DNA of 64,000 bases, from positions 372,001 to 436,000 of the forward strand of contig OZ025819.1 of NCBI GenBank assembly GCA_964019425.1, read 5' to 3'. Source of the DNA: Flectonema sp. DT1601 (taxonomy: Eukaryota > Euglenozoa > Diplonemea > Diplonemida > Diplonemidae). The position numbers were made by a program, and so were the translations under genes. Shown here one piece after another: positions 38,963 through 50,643 of this stretch. Numbering within the stretch: the stretch's first letter is position 1; each line of letters starts with the position of its first letter. The notes under the pieces are model-generated. The model saw only the letters and a program-made list of their open reading frames with translations, was not told the origin of the DNA and made no database searches.

Positions 38963-39757
38963 ATGCCTCACACACCCCTTTGGCCAATTCTTATATTATA
39001 TGCAGCTCTAGGATGCGGTTATATTCACAGTCCGATATTTAGTGATGATGCCAGAGTAAAGGGATTCTTTAAGGTTATTCCAATGGTGGTATTGTCGCTA
39101 TGGAGCTTGTTGTATGTCATTCGAAATGAGGACACTCATCCATTTGCAGGTGATACGGACGGAGTTTTGTTATTTTGGGGGTTGCTATGTAGTACGATAG
39201 GAGACGCTTGCTTGGTTTTTCGAAAAGTAGGTGCATTTGGTGTTATTGCTTTCGCAGCTGCGCAGACTTTGTACATTGTTCTGTTTGTGAGAATGCAAAG
39301 CAATATTGATGGATTATGGATAATTCTCCCAACTATTTTTGTGATTATAGACGCTGTTCTCTTCTCTTGGCTTTACTGTAAGTTAGATGGTGTTGCTGCA
39401 GTTATTGGGAAGAGGCAATACCTGGTTTTTATTTTTTTATATTTTGTATTTGTCTCAATAATGTGTGGTCTTGGTTGTACAGTTTCTTTTCGTGGAACGT
39501 CTTATGGAGTTGCTGCATCAATCGGGTCTTTTTTATTTTGGATTTCAGATCATTTAATAGTGTTGGGAGGATACTTCGCAATCTTTTCTGCGAAACCACT
39601 TTCAGAAACTGACAGTCACAGTCACAGTAAAGAGACAAAGAAAACTACTGAATCCAAAACCAGTGACTGTAAGACTCGTTTGGTGCGTCGATCTGTGATG
39701 GTCACTTACTACGCTGCTCAGGTACTGATTGCTCTTTCTGTTGTTTGGTTTAACTAA
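38963..39757 (+). CDS. TMEM86/YhhN-family membrane protein (lysoplasmalogenase-like)
   Basis: 264 residues with about eight hydrophobic segments. Family-like motifs: FFKVIPMVVLSLW (the conserved Lys-Pro of helix 2), GLLCSTIGDACLVF (the conserved Gly-Asp), AAAQTLYIVLF and SFLFWISDHLIVLGGYF (the Ser-Asp motif). YhhN/TMEM86 proteins hydrolyse the vinyl-ether bond of lysoplasmalogens. A hydrophilic Ser/Lys/Thr-rich loop (HSHSKETKKTTESKTS) precedes the last helix. Enzyme activity is inferred from family only. Confidence 0.75.
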   Translation: MPHTPLWPILILYAALGCGYIHSPIFSDDARVKGFFKVIPMVVLSLWSLLYVIRNEDTHPFAGDTDGVLLFWGLLCSTIGDACLVFRKVGAFGVIAFAAAQTLYIVLFVRMQSNIDGLWIILPTIFVIIDAVLFSWLYCKLDGVAAVIGKRQYLVFIFLYFVFVSIMCGLGCTVSFRGTSYGVAASIGSFLFWISDHLIVLGGYFAIFSAKPLSETDSHSHSKETKKTTESKTSDCKTRLVRRSVMVTYYAAQVLIALSVVWFN

Positions 39758-40018
39758 TTTTCGAGTGCAATGTTTGCGCATTTTTTTATATATTCAGGAG
39801 AATCGATTCAATCGCTACTGAGTATCCTCTTGGGTGTCTTTTTCACTTCGGATGTCATCCATTGCTTGCTACCCCTGCCTGACCTTATTCTTTTTGTTTT
39901 AATGTCCGATTTCTCCAACTGTCTTGTGAGCAATCATAACTTTACTGCGAATCGAATTATTATGAAAAAAACCAGAATTCCCCCTTCTTTATTATTGATT
40001 TTATATTTCACATTTCTT

Positions 40019-40020
40019 AG
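40019..40020 (+). promoter_or_regulatory. Probable trans-splice acceptor
   Basis: TTATATTTCACATTTCTTAG ends here, nine bases before ATG 40030 of the SNF2-glycosylase gene. Confidence 0.55.
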
Positions 40021-40029
40021 GGATTGGAT

Positions 40030-43000
40030 ATGTCTAAGAAAACAAAAAAGGATCTAATAGCATGCAGTTGGGATATTCTGACAAAAGGTGGGAAGGGAGG
40101 GAAAGCTGCAAGAGACCAGAGAGGAAAGGATATTCGAAATGTTGCTAACTTTGGGATTTGGAAGGGAGATAGAGCTGTATTTAGTAATAGTGACATCTCA
40201 GGGTTTTCAATTACAGCTTTGGGTGATTGTAAGCCGATGCTGACACATGAAAGGATAGCTTCGGCGATGGATGACTTGCAAAAAGGAGTTGATGTTCAAA
40301 CAATTTCAAGAAGACTAAGTCACTCTGATCACACTACAGTTAGAACACTTGTCAGGGCGTGGCATTCTCAATGGGATGTAGATTATCCTCCAGAATATAG
40401 TGATATGGATCCAAGTGATTTATCTCAACAAGATAAACAAAGAATTAAACAAAAATCAACTGACTTCTTATCCGTTCCTTTTGTAATTGACAGCTGTGGT
40501 TTCAATTCAGCAACAGGACTCTCTGCTATTCCAAATAATTGGATTGGTCGTCGATTTGATTCCGGACGTCACTTCCACGATGAAGCATCTGATTTCAAAG
40601 TCTCTCACAGACTTCTCATTGCTCCCAAACTAATATGGCAATCACGCGCAGCCCTCTTACAATCACTAAGTGCTCAGAATGTTATTCCCGCAGCTGCTGT
40701 TTGCGTGGAGTTTGCAAACGATGCTGGTATGGCAATTTAATGTTATTCATCTCTTAGTAATATTAGTTGGGGGGAGTGGGGAATACTTTAAACAATTGTT
40801 AAACAATACAGAAACACAATTAAAAGTTCAAATATTACCACTGTCTAGAACACGGCAGCAAGACAGCTGGTTGACTCCACTCCAAAATGAAAAGGAAGGA
40901 GACTACCAATACCGCGCTCTATTAGGGAACGAGCCAGAAGCAGATGTTCATAAGACAGGTGTGCTTAAACCTGGAGAGGATGAACAACACCTCAGTGATT
41001 GTCATGCAGCAACAACAATACTAAAGATAAGCAGTAAAGTACTGGATAAGTGTAAAGCTTTTCAAGAAAAGAAACTCTCCAACAAGAAAGAGAATCGCTA
41101 TCGCAGGGATCTCAACGAACACCCACTGCTGGCTGCACCAACAGAAGGATCAAGGATGTTGTTATACCCAGCAAGTGTGTTACAAAAAAGCATCAGAAGA
41201 GGAAAAACTCTTTGTGGACCTGAACCCGTTACTGAAAGTGTAGCAGCGCTATTGATGGCTAGCGAGTACCACGTACCTGAGTTACAATATCAGAAAACTA
41301 ATGGTTGCAGAATAGCTCTTTGGAAATTATTCATGGCAGCACTCGAAGACGCTGGTCCATATTTACCAAACAAGGAGAACTCGAAATACCTCTCACTTTC
41401 GGAGCTGACGGCACTTGCACTTATTACACACGCTGACTCTACTTGTGGTCTTCCTGGTGAGGTGTTTGAGGAGAAGTTAGTCTGCACTGCTTTGAGACTT
41501 CAGGGATTGGACACATCATCAGCACTGTGGCCTTGGAGGGGATGGAAATGGTCAAAAGTAGCATCAAAGAAAAAGAACGTCTTGTGTATCGAGGAATCTG
41601 TTGACGATGTTTCCGACGTACGAAATGCTATTCGTGTATCAGTGCTGGCCCTGCCTGTCAGTAGAGGAGAACGTATGCTTTTATTAAAGTATCTCGGTGG
41701 GTTAGACAGTAATGGTATTTGGGCAAAAGTACTCCAGCCCCTACCTGAATGCCCTGCAGAACTATCTACTGCTGGTCAGTTAACTGAAATTAGAAAAAAT
41801 CAAAATTATGAAACTGAACTATCAGCGTTTGACACACAGTGGAGACCATCACTGCTGTTGTTTCTTCAAGCTGGTCTTCCGAAGGTTCCAACGGATACGA
41901 TGCAACACTCTCTGAGATCATTAGCACAAGCTGTTTGGACACTTTCCTCTGGTGTTAATGTGAGAGCCTTAAAACAAAAGTTATCCGGAGCAGCACAAGA
42001 GACTTATCGATTCCTATCCTTCGTAACAGACAGACCTGATGAAGCAAAGGGAGAGATCACTCCGGAGAAACTTGGAATCTACGGAGGTGACAAAAATGAA
42101 TCTGAGCAAGTCGCATCAAAATGGAAAATCGCTGAAGATGGCCAACGACTCACTCCACATGAAAAACTGCTATTAAAAGTAATCATAGATTATCAATCAA
42201 ATCTACATTCTTTAATGATTGAAAATAACACAAACAACAACGTCAACAATAACAACACCAAGTCAGACAAGGTTGTTGTTAAGTGTCTTAACAGGGAACA
42301 AGATCGTGGACGACTACCAACAGCTTTTGAAGCGAGAACGGCATTCTTACAGCTCTTTGGTGCCAAGGTTGCCGTGACTGCTGTCGGCAGCGATAATAAA
42401 AAGTATTCTTGTTTTGTAACAGTTGCTGGTTGTGATGAGGAACCACTACTGGTTCAAAAGATGAGCGGTACTATTGAGAGTGGTGATCAAACAGGAAGAA
42501 AAGGATTATCAGATACAACACTTCAAGGCAACGCTATAACATCTGCCTTGGTTATTATGGAAACCAAAAGAGAAGTTAAACCTCCTGAACCTCCCGTTGG
42601 ATTTGATTGGGTTTGGGTAGAGAGTGATACTGATCGAACAAAGACTGCGAATATTCAAATTAAAAAATCATCCGACAGCTCAACAGAACAACCGACTCTT
42701 TTATATTTTGTTAATGGCAGTGAGATTCCTCAATTCAATGCTACTTCATTATTAAAACCTTGTAATGAACCTCGTAAAGTCATTGAAGTACCTTCTGATG
42801 TTCAGCAACTAGTCCAACACGCTTTGTACAATAACTCTACTTCTGGTTCCACTTTATCAACGATGGAACTTTTCATCAACCTAGACGCTCACGCTAAGAA
42901 GATGCGTAAAAGTCCTGACTTCACACACGGTGACGTTTACCATTGGATAGAATTAGGTCAACAATCAACATTACCTAGATCTGTATGGAGAGATTTAGTG

Positions 43001-45853
43001 ATAAAAATGTCAACAAGAGAAAGTGACACTATTGATATTTCAAAGTGTGCGAGGGATGGAACAAAAACAACTGGAGCGTTGCAACAATTAACTGAAGGCG
43101 TGTTGCTTAGAGTCCTCTGTGCGCTTGAAGCCTTATATCCGTGTGTACTAAAACGAGTAGCCAGTTCTGAACTTCGGTTTAAAATAGCACAAGTAGGAAC
43201 ACAATACATTCATCTATCAAGAGTGTTATCTGTTCTCGCATTCGGATCCTATGACGATGGTACAGACTTTTATAAAGATCTAAATCATAACTTGGTTAGC
43301 GATACTGAATCTTTATTTAGTTTTGAAGAGGCTAGTCAATCATCGAAATTTAGTTTTGAAAGTAGTTCTGACGAAGAACAACAAACTACTTCAAAACCGA
43401 TCAGCAACATGAAAGATATAAAAAAGAATCCAATGAAGGTTACAACAACTATGTGGAGCCATCAACAAGAAGCAGTTCACAGAGTTGTTGAGGGAGTTGC
43501 TGTAGGAAAACGTGGTTTTGCAGACGCTAGTGCTGTAGGTGCTGGAAAGACACTATCTGCTGTGGCTAGTTGCATCGAAGTATCAAAATGGTTATCAACA
43601 AGACACTTAAGAAGACATGGATTTCTTGTATTAGTTCCAAATAGTGATCTTATCTCTGAATGGGTACAACAAATACTACGACACTCAACAGGTGTTCATG
43701 TTGTTGTTCAACAACAAACTGGTTATCTAATCTCCAGAGGAATAAGTAACGGAGGAAAGCCACCAAAGGCACACGACTGCACTCGTAGGACACTAAAGAG
43801 TCAAGAATTACTACAAAACTATAAAGTTGATGAAAACACAATAGTCATTAGTACCCTTGGAAGACTCAGAGACAAACCTTTTGTCAGTCAACCAGGTTGG
43901 GATTTTGTAGTAATTGATGAATGCCTCAGCGTACAGAATGATTCCGCCCTCCAAACAGTCGAAGCATGGCGACAAGTAACAGCCAGTAGATGTGGTGTGT
44001 TGATGTTGTCAGCGACATTATTCAGATCGAGAATGTCGAAATTATTTTACATGATAAGGATGTTAAGGTCTTCCCTTCCAAGGACTGATTCTTATCTTCC
44101 AGCATTGTTAGCAGAGCATATTATTTGTTATTTACCTGAACGTACCCGCACTTGGGAAATAAAATATCAACCTGTATCCCTAACCCCAGAGGCAAGGGCC
44201 GTCTACGAATCCCGTCTGTCAGCAGCACTTCGAGGACAGCGAGATGCTCGGATTGTGTTTGGAGAGTTGAAAACAGTTCTTCGAGACATGTGGGAGGGTA
44301 GTTGTCTTCTTGAGGCAACACAATCTGAGATAAATCGCCTTGAATCTAACGATAAGAATGTTCTCTTATACGCTAACTCTGAATCACAGCTTGACAGTCT
44401 AACATCAAAGCTCTCCTCAAGCAGAGTTTGGTCCCACGGAGAACCATCAAAACCAAAAGGAAAAGGTCCTCTTATTGTAACAGTCCAACGTGGAGCATAC
44501 GGTTTGAACTTACAAAAGGAAGCTAATGTTATCATATGTAGACCTCAACCTGGTGATCTAATTGAACAAATGAAGGGTCGTATTGATCGACCTGGTCAGG
44601 AAACAAAGAACTTAACGTTAGTAGTACTTTACGCTGAAAACACAATTGAAGAAGCAGAGGCTGCTAACATCCGACTGTGTGGATCATTCTTCAGACAGTA
44701 CATCGATCCACTCAGTCGATCTTTTCAAGAATGTGCTATAGAGGCAAGTGCTATGGCGTCTTCGTCTAATTTTGTAAAACCTCGAAGAGGTGCAATGGGA
44801 GGTCAGATCGCCGCAGCTTTTCGCAAGCACCTCGAGGAGCCCGAAGCTCCAGAGGCGGCACCAGAACCAAAACCAAAGAAACCAGCCTCGAAAACTACCA
44901 AGTCCCGAAAACCTTCAGCCAAGACCAGTAAGAAGGATAACGTTAAGTCAATCGAGAAAGCCGCACCTAAGAAAAAGAAGAGTAAGAACAACGAAACCTC
45001 GAGCTCAAGTTCAGAAAGTGATTCTTCAACAGACACAGTGAAGGCTAAGAATAAGAAGAAGCCACCAGCGAAAGCAGCGAAAAGGAAAGCTGCTCCTAAA
45101 ACGGCAACGAAGAAGTCGAAACCGGAAGAATCTGAAGAAGAAGAAGAAGAAGACCTTCCCACTGTTCCGAGAAAGATGACAACTCAATCAGCTATTGATG
45201 CGTTGGGTTGGTTAACTCAAAGAGACAGTCAGTTAGCTTCGGTTATCGCAGCTGTTGGTCCTCCAACAGAATTCGTCAGTCAGCTTGGAGATGATCCCGC
45301 CCTCAAGTCACTTGTCCGATCTGTTGTCTTCCAACAAATTAGTATCCACGCTGCTGGTGCGATATTTGGAAGACTTCTATCTTTGATTGATGGGACGATG
45401 ACAGCTGAGAAAGTATTATCACTCTCTGATGAATCTTTAAAGAAGGTTGGACTCTCTGGTAGAAAGATTGAATACATCAGAAACATCGCAAGAAGATTTG
45501 AGTCAGGACAGTTATCAGATGAGAAACTCCACGAAATGACTGATGAAGAATGTTTTGAAGCTCTACTTTCAATAAAAGGAATGGGTGAATGGAGTACCCA
45601 CATGTTTATGATGTTTCAGCTTGGAAGACACGACGTTCTTCCAGTTGGTGATATCGCTGTGCGTAAGGCTTTTCAAAAACTTTATCACATGACTCCTCAC
45701 GACACTACTAGTGAGACTCAAGTTCAATACCTTCCTGGAAAAAATGAAATGGCTGCGATCGCAAAGAAGTGGAAACCATACCGAACCATAGGCACTTGGT
45801 ACATGTGGCACGTCATCGAATCAAAGGACGCTGCCTACACCTATGGGAGTTAG
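40030..45853 (+). CDS. SNF2-type helicase fused to an AlkA/MAG-type DNA glycosylase
   Basis: Exons 40030-40726 and 40767-45853 give 1,927 residues; the 40-nt intron (GTATGG..ATTAG) joins a frame that otherwise stops at 40740. A nearer AG would give 31 nt and also keep frame. Residues 1-1130 are mostly unrecognised. The helicase (about 1130-1510) has Walker A AVGAGKT (about 1155), Walker B VVIDECL (DECL instead of DEAH), SATLFRS, and the C-lobe motifs GAYGLNL and QMKGRIDRPGQ. A lysine/serine-rich linker (about 1570-1700) leads to a HhH-GPD glycosylase: QQISIHAAGAIFGRL, SGRKIEYIRNIA, the hairpin LLSIKGMGEWSTHMF, and the catalytic Asp1861 in PVGDIAVRKAF. AlkA/MAG enzymes excise 3-methyladenine and other alkylated bases. 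The fusion suggests repair coupled to chromatin remodelling. Confidence 0.88.
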
Positions 45854-45879
45854 TAGCGCATACCCTGACTTTGTGCTGC

Positions 45880-45917
<38 letters not shown>

Positions 45918-46326
45918 CAGGCTATTGGCTAGCAGCGGAATTTTAAAAAAAAAAAAAAAAAAACTCTCTTTCCCTCTCTTTTTCGCTGTTTTTCAATTTG
46001 TTTAATCAAAGCAAAAATTCGGTTACCTACACCAAAGACTGTTATTATCTAGCCTTAGTAGTCTGGAGTAGGTGGTCACAGGATTTTAAATGGCCCTATA
46101 AGCAGGTTCATCTTGACTTCAATATGAATATCTGTTTTTTTTATACGCAATTTGTTGCTTCTTCAGCTAAGCCTAGTTGCAACAAATTCCTTTTTTTCTT
46201 TTCTTTTTCTCGTATACCATTCACAAAAATAGGTATATACAGCCTCGATACAGTTGCGATTTTTAGTTAAAAAATTATGTCTTTATCATAATATTCTTTT
46301 TTAATATAACAGGGAACATCCCAACA
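45854..46326. other. Intergenic region
   Basis: 473 bases with a T-run of about 31 (45883-45913) and an A-run (45945-45963); between them GCTGC..GCAGC can pair. Acceptor candidate TTTTTTAATATAACAG ends at 46313. No gene supported. Confidence 0.55.
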
Positions 46327-49300
46327 ATGTGCACCAGACTGGTGACACTGTTGTTGTTAGTGCTCGTAAGTAATGCAGCACTCCCTGTGTGTGATGGAAC
46401 GATGAGTGAGTTAACGATGATGCAACGCTTACAGACTGAATGGAAGATAAATTCACTAATTCAATGGAGAGATGTAATGGACGCTGAGTACATCCTCACA
46501 GTTATGGTTGATTTGATGCTGTGTCAGACTTTTAATTGTGATCAACTAAAACAAGGAGTCCCATGGGGATCAACCACCGACTACTGTCAATGGCAGGGAG
46601 TGATATGTGCTTCTGAATACAGAGCTGTTGTTTCGACTGAGGTCATATCTCCGTGGATCGCAAAGACGGCATTTAAACCACTTCCATCCAACATACCAGA
46701 TTCATCTGTAGTCGGAATATTCTTATTGGGTGCTGGGATTGAAGGAACGCTACCAGACGAGTTCTATTGTCTTCCAAACTTACGTATATTCGAACTGGAG
46801 GATAATCCTTATTTAGTAGGTGATTTCAAAGGTATTCAAGGTCAGTGGTCATATGTTGGTCTTGGAGAGACTGGTATCACTGGTGAGATACCATCATGGC
46901 CTAGGTCTAATAACATTAATTTTATTAACTATTTGGGAACGAAATTTTCAGGAACCGTTCCGACGACGAATTGGGAAGCGATGGGAAATCTTGGATACTT
47001 ATCACTGGGACACTCAGATAGCATTCATGGAATATTACCCCAGGCTACTCCTCAAGCTCAATTCTTAGTACTTGTGGTTCGTGGAACGTCTTTATCAGGT
47101 GGACTACCTGCCTGGGTATCAACTCGCTGTTCTGCATTCTTTGGAGTGTCAAATTACTTTACTGGGAATATTGTGTTCTCTGATCGAAGTATTTTGTCTT
47201 TCTTTGACGTTGGAGATAATGAACTTACGGGATCTATCCCAAGTGCTCCAGCTTACTTATTGTACTTTGATGCTTCCAGAAACAAGTTGACGGGTCAGAT
47301 TCCAGAGACTGTTTTTGAACTTCAGAATCCAGTCAGACTGATGTTTTTTATGATGCAGAATAACGATCTGACTGGGAATCTACCTCAATGGTCAAATGGA
47401 AGGTTAGTAAGCATTCAAATTATGATTTTATCGAATAATAATTTAAACGGAACTCTACCTGAATGGCAAGCTCTAACTAGAATGGAACATCTTTTCTTGT
47501 CTGAGAATGATCTAACTGGGACGTTACCAGTTAGTTGGGCGACTACAATGCCTGGTCTGAGTAGTTTAGGTATATGGGAATGTTCTTTGTCTGGAACGAT
47601 TCCAAGTGCGTATGGAGGAATACCTTCATTGTCTGTTGTTTGGCTTCAAAATAACTTTTTATCTGGCTCAATACCAAACAGCTTTGCCGACAACACTCAG
47701 TATTCTCGTGTAGACCTGATGACTAACATGTTGTCTGGAACGATACCAGCGATACGATCAACGACTATCAATCTTGGAAATAATAAGTTTAGTGGAAGTC
47801 TTAACCCGGGACTCTTCACTACCGATTTACAAGAATTAACAATTGAGAACAACGATCTCACAGGGGACATTCCAAGAGAAATCGTTCAATCAAATGGACT
47901 AACAAAACTTTGGTTATTCGGAAACAGACTTGGAGGAACTGGGAATCCTATCAACTGGAACGATCTTTCAAAAACAAGTCTAATTGACTTATCACTTGCT
48001 GGTAATCAATTATTCGGTGAACTCAGCAGGGAAACCTTCGAAATTGATACATTAGAAAATCTTGATCTTGGAGACAATCAATTCAGTGGAACTATTCCCC
48101 TACCCCGTAAATCAACGAAACTTCGAACATTGTCACTCTCTGGTAATAATATTAGTGGGGAGTTTCCGTATCAATTCTTTCGTTATCATGATCGGTTGAA
48201 CATTCTACGACTTGATAATAATAAAATAACTGGAACTTTACGAGGATTGGAATGGGATGGATCCCTTCAAACTATCAACGTGAAAAACAACAAACTAACT
48301 CATTGGGTGACTAAAACGGTTGATGTGACATTAGGAATATTGGTATCTCTGTTTTCTGTGTATCCAAGCGTTTATGAGATTGACATTAGCGGAAATAATC
48401 TTCAGCTTGATGAAACTCAGATGGAAAACTTAAACCTACCATTGTACTTTCCAACACTGACATTACTAAACTTTGGAGGTAATAAAGGAATCAGATCAAG
48501 ACTACCTGAGTCATGGAAAGGTTTAACAAAATTATCATACCTAAACGTATCTGATACAACTATGCATGACGGTAATTGCACTACAAACATGACATGCCTA
48601 CCATCATGGCTGACGAGAAGTGTTAATAAAGAAGATAAAAATAAAGCTTTCTCATGTTACACTCCAGTTGGATCAACACATTACATCAGAGTTGATATCG
48701 ATGATGAATATTTTAACAAAACTAATTGTCTCTGTAAACCTGGTTACTACGGAGAAGAACAACGTTGTTCATTATGCTTAGCGAACGCAGACTGTCCAGG
48801 TAATGAGAAACAATTAGAAATGGTTGCCGTATCTGGTTATTTTGGTGTACCTGATCCAAGAAAACCAGTTGAATTCAAGCAATGTCTCGATCCAAATCCT
48901 GACAGCACATCATGTGTTGTTCAGCATGGTCTTGTTGAACACCCATGTAAACATGGATACACAGGAAGATTATGTGGAGCATGTGCTGATGGATTCACTC
49001 GTTATGCTCGTCTTTGTGTTGAATGTCCGGCAAGTTGGTCGTATGGATTACTTTTAGCGGGAATAATACTAGTCTGCTGTGGATATTTATTGTTCTTATT
49101 TAGACAAGATCCAGCTCAGTCAGATGGAACTTCCCGAGTTGCTATTTTCTACATTCAAATGATGGCCTTGGTAAGCGGTATTGGAGTAGTACTTCCATCA
49201 GAATTCGGAGACACATCTTCAACATCTCGAGCTATTTTTTTAGATCCTCCAGCGCTTTCTTGTTTGTTATCTGAGTACCAAATATCAAAAAAGTATACTT

Positions 49301-50643
49301 TCTTTGAACTGAACACCTTCACTTGTCTAAAACCAATCATTGTGGGCGTTGTAATGATAATCATTTGGAGCGGTGGATCTTTGTATTTTCAAGCATCAGG
49401 TAAGGGAAAAGAATCAACTCCATTCGCATTACACGTCCATCAACGTGCCAACAGAATCGATTCTATGGTAGCAGGTGTTCCTCAGAGAGGTATGCAAACC
49501 CGTCAAATGAAATGGTCAAGCAGCTGTATAAGAGCTTCAATTCTATTGTTGATTACAATTTATCCAGCTGTTGTTCAGATAGTTATAAATGCGTTGAATT
49601 GTAGTCATGATTCCGCTGATGACAAGCATTGGCTTGAACACTACCCAACTGTCGAATGCTACACGTATAAATATAACACTGAGATATTTGTTCCTGTTGT
49701 TATTACTCTTCTCGTAATTGTTATTGGTCAGCCTTGTGTTTTCTTTTGTCTATTAGTCCGTGGAACGGAAATGCAAGATGACCCCGAATTTGTTGAACGC
49801 TATGGAGCCTTGTACTATCCTTTTAGAGAAAGCGCTTTTTTTTGGGAAGTAATTGCTCATGCTCGAAGGTTTGTCGTTGTCGCTCTCATCAACCTGCCAC
49901 CTGAACCTGCGTATCGGTATGTGTTAATTTTTGTGTAACAGTCTGGTGTGAACAAAACAACAAAAAAACAACACTAAAACAGTGCATTTGGAGCTGTTTG
50001 TTTCTTCTCTTTAAATATGTCACTACATCTGCACAGACTCCCGTTTAAGAATACACTTGAAAATACTTTAGAAGAAATTGTTTATCTCGACTTGTTAATA
50101 ACATTTGCAGGAGTTGGTTATCATCAAGTTTCTCAGGTAAGTGGAGGTGTTGGACTCGGGATAACACTACTTGTTATGAATATTGCTACCATTACAATCT
50201 TGTTGTTGGCATTGTTTTCTAGAAAGGTTTGTATTTATTTTTGGTCTTAAAAATAATGTTGAGGGCGTAAACCTCTTTAAGCGCAACAACAACATCAACA
50301 TCAACATCAGGTATTATACAGAGGACTAATGATTGCAAGAGACAGGAAATGGTTTAAAGTACCAAAGCAGTGGCTCATTGAGTTGTCACCTGACAAGAAC
50401 CACTTAAGGAGAAACCAGAGAGATCTTGAAGACAAGGATGTTGAAATGGTCGAAGAAGAAGAAGAAGAAGAGCAAAAACAAGAATACCAAGCACGTGAAG
50501 TTCAGGTTCAATCACACATCTTTGGAACTGATAGTGATGCGGATACTGAAGGACAACAACAACAACAACAACAACAACAGCAACAAAATGAATGTCAACT
50601 GCCGAATACTATTGACGTTAACGTTGAAAAGGTTGGCAGTTAA
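46327..50643 (+). CDS. LRR receptor-like protein with Cys-rich region and about nine membrane spans
   Basis: Three exons, 46327-49916, 49983-50226 and 50311-50643, give 1,388 residues. A signal peptide (MCTRLVTLLLLVLVSNA) precedes plant-type LRRs over about 120-810, with repeats such as NDLTGTLP, NFLSGSIPNSF and NNISGEFP. A Cys-rich EGF/GCC2-like region (about 795-900: CLCKPGYYGE, HPCKHGYTGRLCGAC) leads into a membrane domain starting at about 900, with six spans in exon 1 and about three more in exon 2. The cytoplasmic tail in exon 3 is acidic and holds a poly-Gln run (50556-50585). Likely a plasma-membrane protein for adhesion or sensing. Both introns preserve frame and complete membrane spans. 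Confidence 0.85.

Noticed and set aside
44790-45162. Open frames in other phases over the SNF2-glycosylase linker
   Set aside because: They are shadows of the Lys/Ser-rich linker, which lies in an uninterrupted main frame.
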